From Thermohalobaculum sp050043005 (GTDB lineage Bacteria > Pseudomonadota > Alphaproteobacteria > Rhodobacterales > Rhodobacteraceae): DNA of 24,008 nt. Made by a program: the position numbers and the translations under genes. The stretch spans positions 1 through 24,008 of the forward strand of contig JBHJIZ010000022.1 in the NCBI GenBank assembly GCA_050043005.1, given 5' to 3'. Under the pieces are notes generated by a model, which made no database searches, was not told the DNA's origin, and saw only the letters and a list, made by a program, of their open reading frames with translations. Position 1 is the stretch's first letter. The number at the start of each line of letters is the position of its first letter. Positions 14,504-22,191 of the stretch are shown in pieces.

Positions 14504-14704
14504 TCACGACGCCGCCAGCGCCGAGCACGCCTTCACCGCCTCGCCATCGACATGCACCACACAGGCGCCACACTGCGACGTGTCGCAGCCGACATGCGTG
14601 CCGGTCAGGCCCAGCGTCTCGCGCAGGAACTGCACCAGCAGGGTGCGCCCCTCGATCTCGCCGGAAACGGCCGTGCCGTTCACGGGCATCGATACAGTTG
14701 CCAT
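14504..14704 (-). CDS. coxS: N-terminal plant-type [2Fe-2S] domain of the small subunit (split coxS)
   Basis: First part of the iron-sulfur subunit of the molybdenum hydroxylase, about 66 residues. It includes TLLVQFLRETLGLTGTHVGCDTSQCGACVVHVDGEAVKAC in the usual order, giving the plant-ferredoxin cysteine pattern C-x4-C-x2-C...C. A normal CoxS has ~160 residues; here TGA ends the frame right after the first domain (ALAAS-stop-EGAAVTTIEG), and the second domain follows in the same frame. The ATG at 14704 is preferred to the one at 14707 since GGGAGGAA is then five bases away. It is the second gene of the operon after coxG. If the stop is real and not bypassed, electron transfer depends on assembly of two half-subunits. 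Confidence 0.8.
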   Translation of the reverse strand: MATVSMPVNGTAVSGEIEGRTLLVQFLRETLGLTGTHVGCDTSQCGACVVHVDGEAVKACSALAAS

Positions 14705-14762
14705 CATTTCCTCCCTAGGATCTTCAATTCGGTTGGTGTGTGTGGGCCCGCGTGGCGCCGGA

Positions 14763-15428
14763 TCAGCCGCCGAACAGGCGCTTCCAGCAGCCCTTCTTCG
14801 CGGGTTCGGCCTTTTCGATCTTCTCGGCGATAGAGCCTGCTGCTTCGCGCGTGGCCTCCTCGGCCTTCTCCATCACGTCAGACGCGGTTTCCTTGACGGT
14901 CTCGATCGCCTCGTCGACGGTTTCGCCAACCGTCCGCGCCTGGGGTTCCTCTTCCTCGCCCATCGCAGCCGCGTCGCCCTCGGGACCACCGGCCTCGACC
15001 GTCTCCTGGAACTTCGTGAAGAACTGGTCGGCCATCTTCTTGGCAAAGCCATCGATCAGACGCGAGCCCAATTGCGCGATCTTGCCGGTCACCTTGGCCT
15101 CGGCCTCGTACGTCAGCAGCGTGCCGCCATCCTGATCCGTCAACGAGACCTTGGCCCCGCCCGAGGCGCCACCGGCCGCGCCGCCCTTGCCCTTGCCGCT
15201 GATGGTGTAGCTGTCGCCTTCGACAATGTCGGACAACTCGACCTCGCCCGTGAACGTCGCCTTCACCGGACCGACCTTCTGCACGACCTTGGCGGTGAAG
15301 CCGTTCTCTCCGGCGCGCTCCATTTCCTGGCAGCCGGGAATGCACTCTTTCAGCACGTCCGGGTCGTTCAGTGCTGCCCAAACCGCCATGCGGTCTGCGC
15401 TGATCAGACGTTCTCCGGTCATTTCCAT
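14763..15428 (-). CDS. coxG: CoxG-like SRPBCC protein with helical C-terminal tail
   Basis: 221 residues. Residues ~1-145 form the CoxG/SRPBCC domain (MTGERLISADRMAVW, LKECIPGCQEM, and FTGEVELSDI). CoxG has been linked to membrane attachment of CO dehydrogenase and to quinone supply. The tail from ~146 is acidic and alanine-rich, predicted helical, and ends in KKGCWKRLFGG, a basic and aromatic end suited to membrane contact. The ATG at 15428 has GGGGAGG nine bases upstream; the open frame extends to 16205 but that part overlaps the GST gene and is not protein-like. First gene of the cox operon, 55 bases before coxS. Confidence 0.88.
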   Translation of the reverse strand: MEMTGERLISADRMAVWAALNDPDVLKECIPGCQEMERAGENGFTAKVVQKVGPVKATFTGEVELSDIVEGDSYTISGKGKGGAAGGASGGAKVSLTDQDGGTLLTYEAEAKVTGKIAQLGSRLIDGFAKKMADQFFTKFQETVEAGGPEGDAAAMGEEEEPQARTVGETVDEAIETVKETASDVMEKAEEATREAAGSIAEKIEKAEPAKKGCWKRLFGG

Positions 15429-15460
15429 AGTGACGGCCTCCCCCGGCGTTCTGTCATTGC

Positions 15461-15483
15461 GCGAAACCGTAACGGGTTTTCGC
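15461..15483. promoter_or_regulatory. Imperfect dyad in the coxG/GST divergent promoter region
   Basis: GCGAAACC (15461-15468) faces GGTTTTCGC (15475-15483) across a short spacer, a dyad with one extra T. It lies 33 bases before coxG and 120 before the GST gene in a 174-base divergent gap. It could be an operator for either gene or both; no clear -35/-10 pair is seen. Low certainty. Confidence 0.3.
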
Positions 15484-15602
15484 CTGCCTCGGCAACCGTC
15501 CGATGGTCTTATGCGGCCATGTTCCCACCCCGTGGCGGCGCGGACGCTTGACTGTTTCGGTCGCCGGGCAGAGTTTCCACGCAGTGACATGGGGAGGCTG
15601 AC

Positions 15603-16241
15603 ATGATCACCATCTGGGGCAGGGCAACGTCGTCCAACGTGCAGACCGCGATGTGGGCGGTCGCGGAACTGGGGTTGGAGTATCAGCGCCTCGACTGGGG
15701 TGGCGCCTTCGGCGGCAACGACAATCCCGAATACCGGGCGATGAACCCGAACGGGCTGATCCCGGTGCTGAAGGACGGCGATACGGTGCTGTGGGAAAGC
15801 CCGGTGATCGTGCGCTATCTGGGAGCGAAATACGGGAACGAGACATTCTGGCCGACCGATCCCGGCATTCGCGGTCAACTGGACATGTGGGCCGAGTGGA
15901 CCAAGACCTCGGTCTGCCCCGAGCTGATTTACAAGGTGTTCTGGCAACTTGTCCGCACAAAGCCCGAGGATCGAAGCCAGACCATTATCGATTCCGGCGT
16001 TGCCGCACTGCAAACGCTTCTGCCCCGGCTCGATGCACGGTTGGGGCAGGGCGCCTATCTGGGCGGAGACGAGATCTGCTTCGCCGACATCCTCGCGGGT
16101 CATGTGCTTTATCGCTACAACACGATGGACTTCCCCAAGGCCGAAACCCCAAATCTCGACGCCTACTACGCCCGCCTGTCCGAACGCCCCGCCTATCGCG
16201 AGCACGTCATGGTCAGCTATGAGAGCCTGCGCGCGGTTTGA
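15603..16241 (+). CDS. Glutathione S-transferase family protein
   Basis: 212 residues, two-domain GST. The N-terminal thioredoxin-like part has the catalytic region GRATSSNVQTAMW (Ser10/Ser11 in the place of the catalytic Ser), NPNGLIPVL with the cis-Pro, and the glutathione-binding pair WESPVIVRYL. The C-terminal helical part includes LGGDEICFADILAGHVLYR, the hydrophobic staple and capping-box region. GGGGAGG lies five bases before the ATG. It is divergent from the cox operon, sharing its promoter region; a direct link to CO metabolism is not known. Conjugation substrate unknown. Confidence 0.88.
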   Translation: MITIWGRATSSNVQTAMWAVAELGLEYQRLDWGGAFGGNDNPEYRAMNPNGLIPVLKDGDTVLWESPVIVRYLGAKYGNETFWPTDPGIRGQLDMWAEWTKTSVCPELIYKVFWQLVRTKPEDRSQTIIDSGVAALQTLLPRLDARLGQGAYLGGDEICFADILAGHVLYRYNTMDFPKAETPNLDAYYARLSERPAYREHVMVSYESLRAV

Positions 16242-16408
16242 GGCGGCCTTCCGGGGTCGAAGCCAAGCCGGTCCTGTTGATCTGTCGCCGTGCAGGCGCG
16301 TCGCAGCCGAGCAGGGTTTTCAGCGTTCCTGCGATCGTGCGCTTGCATGTGCCTCAGTCATCATCATTGTGACTGGCACACTCTGAGTGCGTCAGACCCG
16401 GATCGTCC

Positions 16409-17329
16409 ATGCTCACCCGCCGCGCCTTTCTGAATTGGTCATTGCGGCTCGCGGCGGCGGGTTTGGCGACCGGCGCCTATGCTGTTGGCATCGAACCGTT
16501 TCGCCTCGTCACCAGGCACTACCGGATCACGCCGCTCCGATGGCCGCGCGGTTTCGCGCTGCGCGTGGCAATCCTGTCCGACATCCATGCCTGCGAGCCT
16601 TGGGTCAGCGCCGCCCGCATCCGCTCGATCGTTGCACAGACCAACGATCTGGACGCCGATGTGATCCTTTTGCTTGGCGATTACTCCAAGGGACATCATT
16701 GGACGACGGGCGAGGTTCACTCCGCCGACTGGTCCGCCGCCCTGTCCGGACTGAAAGCGCCACTCGGCGTCCATGCCGTGCTGGGCAACCACGATTGGTG
16801 GGACGACCGCACCGCGCAGGCGCAGGGGCACGGGCCAACCTATGGTCAGCGTGCGCTCGAAGCCGTTGGCATTCGCGTTTACGAGAACGACGTCGTCAAA
16901 CTCGAGAAAGACGGCGCGTCCTTCTGGCTGGCCGGTTTGGGTGACCAACTCGCCCTTCTGCCGCACAAACGCTACGGGCGGACGCGCTGGCAAGGGATGG
17001 ATGATCTGCCCGGCACTCTGGCGCAGATCGAGGATGACGGTGCGCCTGTGATCCTCATGGCGCATGAACCGGACATCTTCCCGGATGTGCCTGCGCGGGT
17101 CAGCCTGACAGTGTCGGGTCACACCCATGGCGGGCAGGTCCGGCTGATGGGCTGGTCGCCGGTCGTGCCGTCACGCCACGGCAACCGCTACGCTTATGGT
17201 CACGTCCGGGAAGACCGCTCAGACGGCAAGACGGATCTGATTGTCTCCGGCGGCATTGGCGAGTCGATCATGCCGGTCCGCTTCGGTGTGCCGCCCGAAG
17301 TCGTGGTTGTCGACCTCGGCACCGCATAG
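16409..17329 (+). CDS. Tat-exported metallophosphoesterase (YkuE-like)
   Basis: 306 residues. The N-terminus is a twin-arginine signal: TRRAFLNW followed by a hydrophobic segment (LRLAAAGLATGAYAVGI), so the protein is probably exported folded or anchored in the membrane facing the periplasm. The calcineurin-like phosphoesterase motifs appear in order: SDIH (residues 57-60), LLGDYSKGHH, GNHDWWDD, MAHEPD and SGHTHGGQV, which give all the metal ligands. YkuE-like enzymes act on phosphate esters, in some cases of membrane lipid or UDP-glycan origin; the substrate is not clear here. The start has a weak ribosome site (GGATCG). Alone on its strand, 167 bases after the GST gene. Confidence 0.85.
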   Translation: MLTRRAFLNWSLRLAAAGLATGAYAVGIEPFRLVTRHYRITPLRWPRGFALRVAILSDIHACEPWVSAARIRSIVAQTNDLDADVILLLGDYSKGHHWTTGEVHSADWSAALSGLKAPLGVHAVLGNHDWWDDRTAQAQGHGPTYGQRALEAVGIRVYENDVVKLEKDGASFWLAGLGDQLALLPHKRYGRTRWQGMDDLPGTLAQIEDDGAPVILMAHEPDIFPDVPARVSLTVSGHTHGGQVRLMGWSPVVPSRHGNRYAYGHVREDRSDGKTDLIVSGGIGESIMPVRFGVPPEVVVVDLGTA

Positions 17330-17370
17330 ACCTGCGTTAACCCTTCGCATCAACTCCGCGTAACGATGGA

Positions 17371-17438
17371 TGCGGTATGAATGCACTACCAAAGGAATGC
17401 GGTTGCGGTATCGAAGCATTACCGTTGCGGTATGCCGC
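17371..17438. repeat. Tandem TGCGGTAT repeats with paired inverted half-sites
   Basis: TGCGGTAT occurs at 17371, 17404 and 17426 (33 and 22 bases apart, both multiples of 11), and TGCGGT also at 17398. The first two copies belong to a 17-base element GGTA-N9-TACC at 17374-17390 and 17407-17423, with a similar spacer. The third is followed by GCCGC to give GCGG-TATG-CCGC. The region lies between the ends of two convergent genes, where operators are not expected. Confidence 0.6.
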
Positions 17439-17458
17439 GGGGCACAGCGCAGGGATGG

Positions 17459-18655
17459 TTAACGACTCCATTTGGCCGCCGCCGCGCCTGCCCAGCGACC
17501 CGTCGCCAGGCACGCCGTCAGCAGGTAGCCGCCCGTCGGTGCTTCCCAGTCCAGTATCTCGCCTGCGATGAACACTCCAGGCTTCGCGGTCAGCATCAGG
17601 TCGTCGGTCACGCCGTCCCAGGCGACCCCGCCCGCGACCGAGATCGCCTCGTCTATCGGGCGTGGCTCGACGACAGGAATCGGAAGTGATTTCAGCAGCT
17701 TGGCCAGGCCCAACGCGTCGTCCGGCAGCTCTCCGCCAAGCTCACGCAGCAGGCCCGCGCGCACGCCGGTCAGGCCGATTGCCTTGCGCAGATGATTGGA
17801 AAAACTCAGCTTCCCGCGTGGCTTCGAGAGCCGTCGCGCCACTGTCTCAATCGATTGCGCCGGCAAAAGGTCGAGCCTCAGATCGGCCTCGCCCACCTCC
17901 AGCGCATCGCGCAGCGGTGCTGAGATCGCATAGACAAGACTGCCCTCTATCCCATTGGAAGAAATAACAAATTCTCCCTGACTTTTTTTGTCGCCATCAC
18001 CCAGCGCCGCGGGTTTGACTGGTGTCCCGGCAAACCGCGCGCGAAAGTGTTCCGACCACGCCACATCAAAGCCCATGTTCGTTGGGCGAAACGGTTTGAT
18101 TTCAATACCTTGCGCGTCAAGCCAGGGCACCCAGGCCGCGTCCGACCCCAGCCGTGCCCAGGATGCCCCACCCAATGCCAGAACCGTCGAATCCGCTTCA
18201 ATCGTGCGTGTCCCACCCGGCGTCTCGAACCGCAGCGCGTCGCGGTCCCATCCGCTCCACCGCCACCGCGTTCGCAATATGCATCCCATTCCATCAAGCT
18301 TTTTCAGCCATTTACGCAGTAGCGGTGAGCCCTTCATGGCCTTCGGAAACACCCGGCCCGACGACCCGGTAAACAACGGCTCGCCCAATCCCTCGGCCCA
18401 TTGCCAGACGTCTTCCGGCCCAAACGTGCGCAGGAACGGGTCGAGCCGCGCGCAGCCGATGCTGTCGATGACCTGTTCGATTTTCTCACTTTTTGTCAGG
18501 TTCAGCCCAGATTTTCCGGCCATCAGGAACTTTCGTGCCGGACTCGGTTTGGCCTCGAAGATCACGACGCGCCGTCCTGACGCCGCCGCAACTTCGGCTG
18601 CCGCCAGCCCTGCCGGACCCGCGCCGATCACCGCGATATCGACCTGCTCACTCAC
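17459..18655 (-). CDS. HI0933/TIGR03862-type flavoprotein
   Basis: 398-residue FAD protein of the HI0933 (BaiN/YhiN) family, more precisely like the TIGR03862 branch. It opens with the Rossmann motif IAVIGAGPAGLAAAEVAA and the E of VVIFEAKPSPARKFLMAGKSGLNLTKSE, the family's signature segment with K-x-x-x-SGxGRCNLTN-type wording, here SGLNLTKSE. The C-terminus has GVFIAGEILDWEAPTGGYLLTACLATG, the FAD ribityl contact. Some relatives act as tRNA or steroid flavin enzymes, but this branch has no settled reaction. It is transcribed away from cysS; 168 bases of divergent promoter region separate them. The reading frame is intact. Confidence 0.9.
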   Translation of the reverse strand: MSEQVDIAVIGAGPAGLAAAEVAAASGRRVVIFEAKPSPARKFLMAGKSGLNLTKSEKIEQVIDSIGCARLDPFLRTFGPEDVWQWAEGLGEPLFTGSSGRVFPKAMKGSPLLRKWLKKLDGMGCILRTRWRWSGWDRDALRFETPGGTRTIEADSTVLALGGASWARLGSDAAWVPWLDAQGIEIKPFRPTNMGFDVAWSEHFRARFAGTPVKPAALGDGDKKSQGEFVISSNGIEGSLVYAISAPLRDALEVGEADLRLDLLPAQSIETVARRLSKPRGKLSFSNHLRKAIGLTGVRAGLLRELGGELPDDALGLAKLLKSLPIPVVEPRPIDEAISVAGGVAWDGVTDDLMLTAKPGVFIAGEILDWEAPTGGYLLTACLATGRWAGAAAAKWSR

Positions 18656-18823
18656 CCCTTGCCTTTCTCGTTACGCTCCGGCATAGCGTCCGTATGAACC
18701 GTATTTGCATCATCTGTGAGATCTGCATTACCCGCTGACATAGTCCGCGGCGGTTCACCTGTTTTCCTTCTGACATCGACATGGTAGCCCGCCGCGGCAC
18801 AACCGCGCCCGGAAGGCACGTCT

Positions 18824-20251
18824 ATGACCGAGATCAAGCTCTACAACACGCGGACCCGCTCGAAAGAGGTCTTTCAGCCGATCGACCCGAAGAATGTGCG
18901 GATGTATGTCTGCGGGCCGACTGTCTACGACCGGGCACACATCGGCAACGCCCGCCCTGTCGTCGTGTTCGACGTGCTCTACCGGTTGCTGCGCCATGTT
19001 TATGGCCCGGAGTCAGTGACTTACGCCCGAAATTTCACGGACGTGGATGACCGGATTATCGAGAAGGCCGTGGCGACCAAGACAGGTGACGAGACGCTCG
19101 AGGCTGCAACCCGGCGCATCACCGACGAGACGATCAGCTGGTATCACGAGGACATGGATGCGCTGGGGGCGCTGCGCCCCGATCACGAACCGCGCTGCAC
19201 CGACTTCATCGAACCCATGGTCGCGATGAGCCAGGATCTGATCGACAAAGGGTTCGCCTATGCCGCCGAGGGGCACGTGCTGTTCTCGGTTGAAGCCTAT
19301 AAAAAATATGGATCATTGTCGGGGCGATCGACCGACGACATGATCGCCGGAGCACGTGTTGAGGTCGCACCCTACAAGAAGAACCCGATGGACTTCGTGA
19401 TCTGGAAGCCGTCGACCGACGAGCAACCGGGCTGGGCCTCACCCTGGGGCCGGGGCCGTCCGGGCTGGCATTTCGAATGCTCGGCCATGGCGAAGGAATT
19501 GCTCGGCGAGGTCTTCGACATCCACGCGGGGGGTATCGACCTGGCGTTCCCGCACCACGTGAACGAGTTAGCTCAGTCGTGCTGCGTCCATGGCACTGAC
19601 CGGATGGCCAACTGGTGGATGCACAACGAGATGCTCCGCGTCGAGGGCGAGAAGATGTCCAAGTCGCTTGGCAACTTTTTCACGACGCGGGATCTGTTGA
19701 ACAAGGGCGTGCCCGGCGATGTCATCCGGTTCATGTTGCTGTCGACACACTATCGGGCGCCCTTGGACTGGACCGAGAAACGTTTGGAGGATGCTCGCAA
19801 GCGACTGGTCCGCTGGTACCGCAAGACTGACGGGGTCGCGGCGGACAATCGTCTGGTGTCGCGGGTAGAGGAAGCGCTAGCAGACGACTTGAACACCCAC
19901 CTCGTCTTTACGGAGATGGACCAAATGTCCGCGCCAGCCTTGCGTGCAACGTTGCGGATGATGGGGTTTCCCGATGCCGAAGATGTTGATTTGTTTCGTG
20001 AGGATCAGGAGCTTATCGTTGGGGTTGCGATGGATGGTGCTGGTGATCTGAGGGAAGCACAGAAACTGCTGCAACCGCACCTCGAGAGGTGGCAAAGCCT
20101 GCGCGATGCGAAAGACTATGCAGGTGCTGATACCCTGAAGGCGGGACTCAAAGCACTCAGCATAGATGTCCGCGCGACCTCCGATGGACCTCAGGCAGCG
20201 GTCACCCGGCAGAGCGATCTCGATCCAGTCAAACTGGAGGCTTTGCTATGA
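18824..20251 (+). CDS. cysS: Cysteinyl-tRNA synthetase
   Basis: Class I aminoacyl-tRNA synthetase that charges tRNA-Cys, 475 residues, of normal length. The HIGH-type motif is HIGN (residues 39-42), with zinc ligand C30 in MYVCGPTVYD; the other zinc ligands lie in GWHFECSAMAK and AFPHHVNELAQS. The KMSKS loop is intact (GEKMSKSLGNFF). The C-terminal anticodon-binding part is helical (RKRLVRWYRKTDG onward). The GGAAGG ribosome site lies upstream of the ATG at 18824. Its stop overlaps the ATG of the next small ORF (ATGA). Housekeeping gene at the head of a three-gene unit with cimA. Confidence 0.97.
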   Translation: MTEIKLYNTRTRSKEVFQPIDPKNVRMYVCGPTVYDRAHIGNARPVVVFDVLYRLLRHVYGPESVTYARNFTDVDDRIIEKAVATKTGDETLEAATRRITDETISWYHEDMDALGALRPDHEPRCTDFIEPMVAMSQDLIDKGFAYAAEGHVLFSVEAYKKYGSLSGRSTDDMIAGARVEVAPYKKNPMDFVIWKPSTDEQPGWASPWGRGRPGWHFECSAMAKELLGEVFDIHAGGIDLAFPHHVNELAQSCCVHGTDRMANWWMHNEMLRVEGEKMSKSLGNFFTTRDLLNKGVPGDVIRFMLLSTHYRAPLDWTEKRLEDARKRLVRWYRKTDGVAADNRLVSRVEEALADDLNTHLVFTEMDQMSAPALRATLRMMGFPDAEDVDLFREDQELIVGVAMDGAGDLREAQKLLQPHLERWQSLRDAKDYAGADTLKAGLKALSIDVRATSDGPQAAVTRQSDLDPVKLEALL

Positions 20252-20451
20252 CACGTCGTGAAAGGATGACGATCAGCGGCGGCCGAACCTGGGAGGGCGT
20301 TCCTTACGGACTCCTCGACTTCGGCGCTCCGAAGCATCCATGCTTCAGATGCGGTGACGGTAGCGGTCATGTGCCCTCCTATGGGAATGATCGGGCGGCG
20401 TATCGCGGCATGATCCCAAACGCGAGTAAGCCTACAGGAGGCGTCCAATGA
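20248..20451 (+). CDS. Small hypothetical ORF coupled to cysS and cimA
   Basis: 67 residues: basic start, then GGRTWEGVPYGLLDF, a CFRC pair (C-x2-C) and GHVPSYGNDRAAYRGM. I do not recognise it. Its ATG overlaps the cysS stop by four bases (ATGA) and its stop overlaps the cimA ATG by four bases (ATGA), and GGAGG lies seven bases before its ATG. Such overlaps on both sides with a strong ribosome site are good evidence for translation. It may help couple cimA translation to cysS. An in-frame second ATG (20266) follows AAAGG. No signal peptide or membrane segment. Confidence 0.6.
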   Translation: MTRRERMTISGGRTWEGVPYGLLDFGAPKHPCFRCGDGSGHVPSYGNDRAAYRGMIPNASKPTGGVQ

Positions 20452-22070
20452 CCAGGGAACGCCTCTACCTCTTCGATACGACGCTGCGCGACGGCCAGCA
20501 GACCCAGGGCGTCGATTTCTCGGTCCCGGATAAGATCCGGATCGCACAGGCACTGGACGACATTGGGCTCGACTACATCGAGGGTGGCTGGCCGGGTGCT
20601 AATCCAACGGATTCGGATTTCTTCGTGCAGGCGCCAGAGACACGCGCGAGGTTCCTTGCCTTCGGGATGACCAAGCGGTCAGGTCGTTCGGCGGCCAATG
20701 ACGAAGTGCTGGCCGAGGTCGTCAATGCAGGCACGCAAACCGTCTGCCTGGTGGGGAAATCTCATGATTTCCATGTGACCGAGGCATTGGGCATCCCGCT
20801 GGAAGAGAACCTCGTCAACATCCGCGAGAGCTTTGCGCACCTGACCGCGCTGGGTCGCGAAAGCCTCTACGATGCCGAGCACTTCTTCGACGGGTTCAAG
20901 GCAAACCCGACGTACGCGATGGAATGCCTGCAAGCGGCTCTGGACGGTGGCGCCAGCTGGGTCGTGCTGTGTGATACGAATGGCGGCACCCTGCCGCTGG
21001 AGATCGGCGCGATTGTGTCCCAGGTCTGCGAGACAATCCCGGGCACCAAGATTGGGATCCATTCGCAGTACGACACCGAGAACGCGGTGGCGGGATCGCT
21101 CGCGGCGGTCGAGGCCGGGGCCCGTCAGATTCAGGGTACGCTGAACGGGCTGGGTGAACGTTGCGGCAATGCCAACCTCACCTCGCTGATCCCGACGCTG
21201 GTTTTGAAACCGCTTTACGCCGGTGCGTTCGAAACCGGCATCAGTGCCGAAGCCTTGCCGAAACTACGAACAGCCAGTCTGATGCTGGATGAAATCCTGA
21301 ACCGCGTGCCTGACAGACAGGCGCCCTATGTCGGGGCCTCGGCCTTTGCGCACAAGGCCGGTCTGCACGCCTCGGCGATCGTCAAGAATCCGACGACCTA
21401 TGAGCATGTCCCGCCCGAGGCCGTGGGCAACGAGCGCATCATCCCGATGTCGAACCAGGCCGGGCGTTCCAACCTGATCGACCGGCTCGCGAAGGCGGGA
21501 GTCACCGTCGAGAAAACCGACAAACGACTGGGTCCACTGCTGCAAAGCGTGAAGGAGCGCGAGGATCAGGGCTTTGCCTATGACAGCGCGGGCGCCAGCT
21601 GCGAGGTGTTGGCGCGGCGTCATCTTGGCCTGATGCCCAAGTTCTTCGAGGTCGAGCGCTACCGCGTCTCGGTCGAGCGGCGGGTCAACGCGATGGGCGA
21701 ACTGGTCTCGGTCTCGGAAGCGATCGTAGTGATGCATGTCGATGGCGAGCGGATGATTTCGGCCTCGGAAAGCCAGGATCCGGTCACCAAGGAAGACCAG
21801 GGGCCGGTCAATGCGCTCAGCCGGGCGCTGTTCAAGGATCTGGGGTCTTATCAGAGCCGGATCGACGGGTTGAAACTGGTCGACTTCAAGGTGCGGATCC
21901 TGAATGGCGGGACCGAGGCTGTGACGCGTGTGCTGATAGATTCGACGGATGGCCGCGGTGGCGTGTTCTCGACCGTGGGCGTGTCGGCGAACATCGTGGA
22001 CGCGAGCTTCCAAGCCTTGGAGGACGCGATCCTGATGTGCCTGTTGCGCGCCGAGGCGCAGTCGGCGTGA
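20448..22070 (+). CDS. cimA: Citramalate synthase
   Basis: 540-residue enzyme of the isopropylmalate/homocitrate synthase group, citramalate synthase branch: it condenses pyruvate and acetyl-CoA to (R)-citramalate, the first step of the threonine-independent route to isoleucine. It has the N-terminal signature DTTLRDGQQTQGVDFS with the R-D of the catalytic site, the IHSQYDTENAVAGSLAAVEAGARQIQGT metal-site block, GAFAHKAGLHASAIVKNPTTYEH and a C-terminal LeuA-type regulatory domain (VKVRILNGGTEAVTRVLIDS). Length matches the family. AGGAGG precedes the ATG by six bases. It follows the small ORF by overlap. A long-armed inverted repeat follows the stop. Confidence 0.92.
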   Translation: MTRERLYLFDTTLRDGQQTQGVDFSVPDKIRIAQALDDIGLDYIEGGWPGANPTDSDFFVQAPETRARFLAFGMTKRSGRSAANDEVLAEVVNAGTQTVCLVGKSHDFHVTEALGIPLEENLVNIRESFAHLTALGRESLYDAEHFFDGFKANPTYAMECLQAALDGGASWVVLCDTNGGTLPLEIGAIVSQVCETIPGTKIGIHSQYDTENAVAGSLAAVEAGARQIQGTLNGLGERCGNANLTSLIPTLVLKPLYAGAFETGISAEALPKLRTASLMLDEILNRVPDRQAPYVGASAFAHKAGLHASAIVKNPTTYEHVPPEAVGNERIIPMSNQAGRSNLIDRLAKAGVTVEKTDKRLGPLLQSVKEREDQGFAYDSAGASCEVLARRHLGLMPKFFEVERYRVSVERRVNAMGELVSVSEAIVVMHVDGERMISASESQDPVTKEDQGPVNALSRALFKDLGSYQSRIDGLKLVDFKVRILNGGTEAVTRVLIDSTDGRGGVFSTVGVSANIVDASFQALEDAILMCLLRAEAQSA

Positions 22071-22072
22071 GC

Positions 22073-22147
22073 GGGGCCGCGCGCTCCCCCGCGGCATCGA
22101 ACGGGACGCGGGCTTCCGGCACGACCCACCCACCCGCGCGCGGCCCC
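22073..22147. repeat. Twelve-base inverted repeat after cimA
   Basis: GGGGCCGCGCGC (22073-22084) is repeated as its exact inverse GCGCGCGGCCCC (22136-22147) with a 51-base loop. It begins two bases after the cimA stop. There is no T tract, so it is an atypical terminator or mRNA-end structure. Confidence 0.4.
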
Positions 22148-22191
22148 ACATCTGCGGTCTGTATCGGGTGGCAGGCACCGCCGGGCGCGCA

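Noticed and set aside
14504..14506. TGA in coxS as a selenocysteine codon
   Set aside because: The position is in the inter-domain linker and does not match a conserved cysteine; no selenocysteine insertion hairpin is visible after it.
11792..14833. A 1013-codon plus-strand open frame across the cox genes
   Set aside because: It is the antisense shadow of coxL; its translation is rich in Arg, His and Asp and shows no domain, as is common in high-GC genomes.
15429..16205. Extension of the coxG frame to a 480-residue protein
   Set aside because: The added part is antisense to the GST gene and not protein-like; a strong ribosome site marks the ATG at 15428.
17371..17438. CRISPR-like array
   Set aside because: Only three short repeats of eight bases, with unequal spacing and no cas genes.
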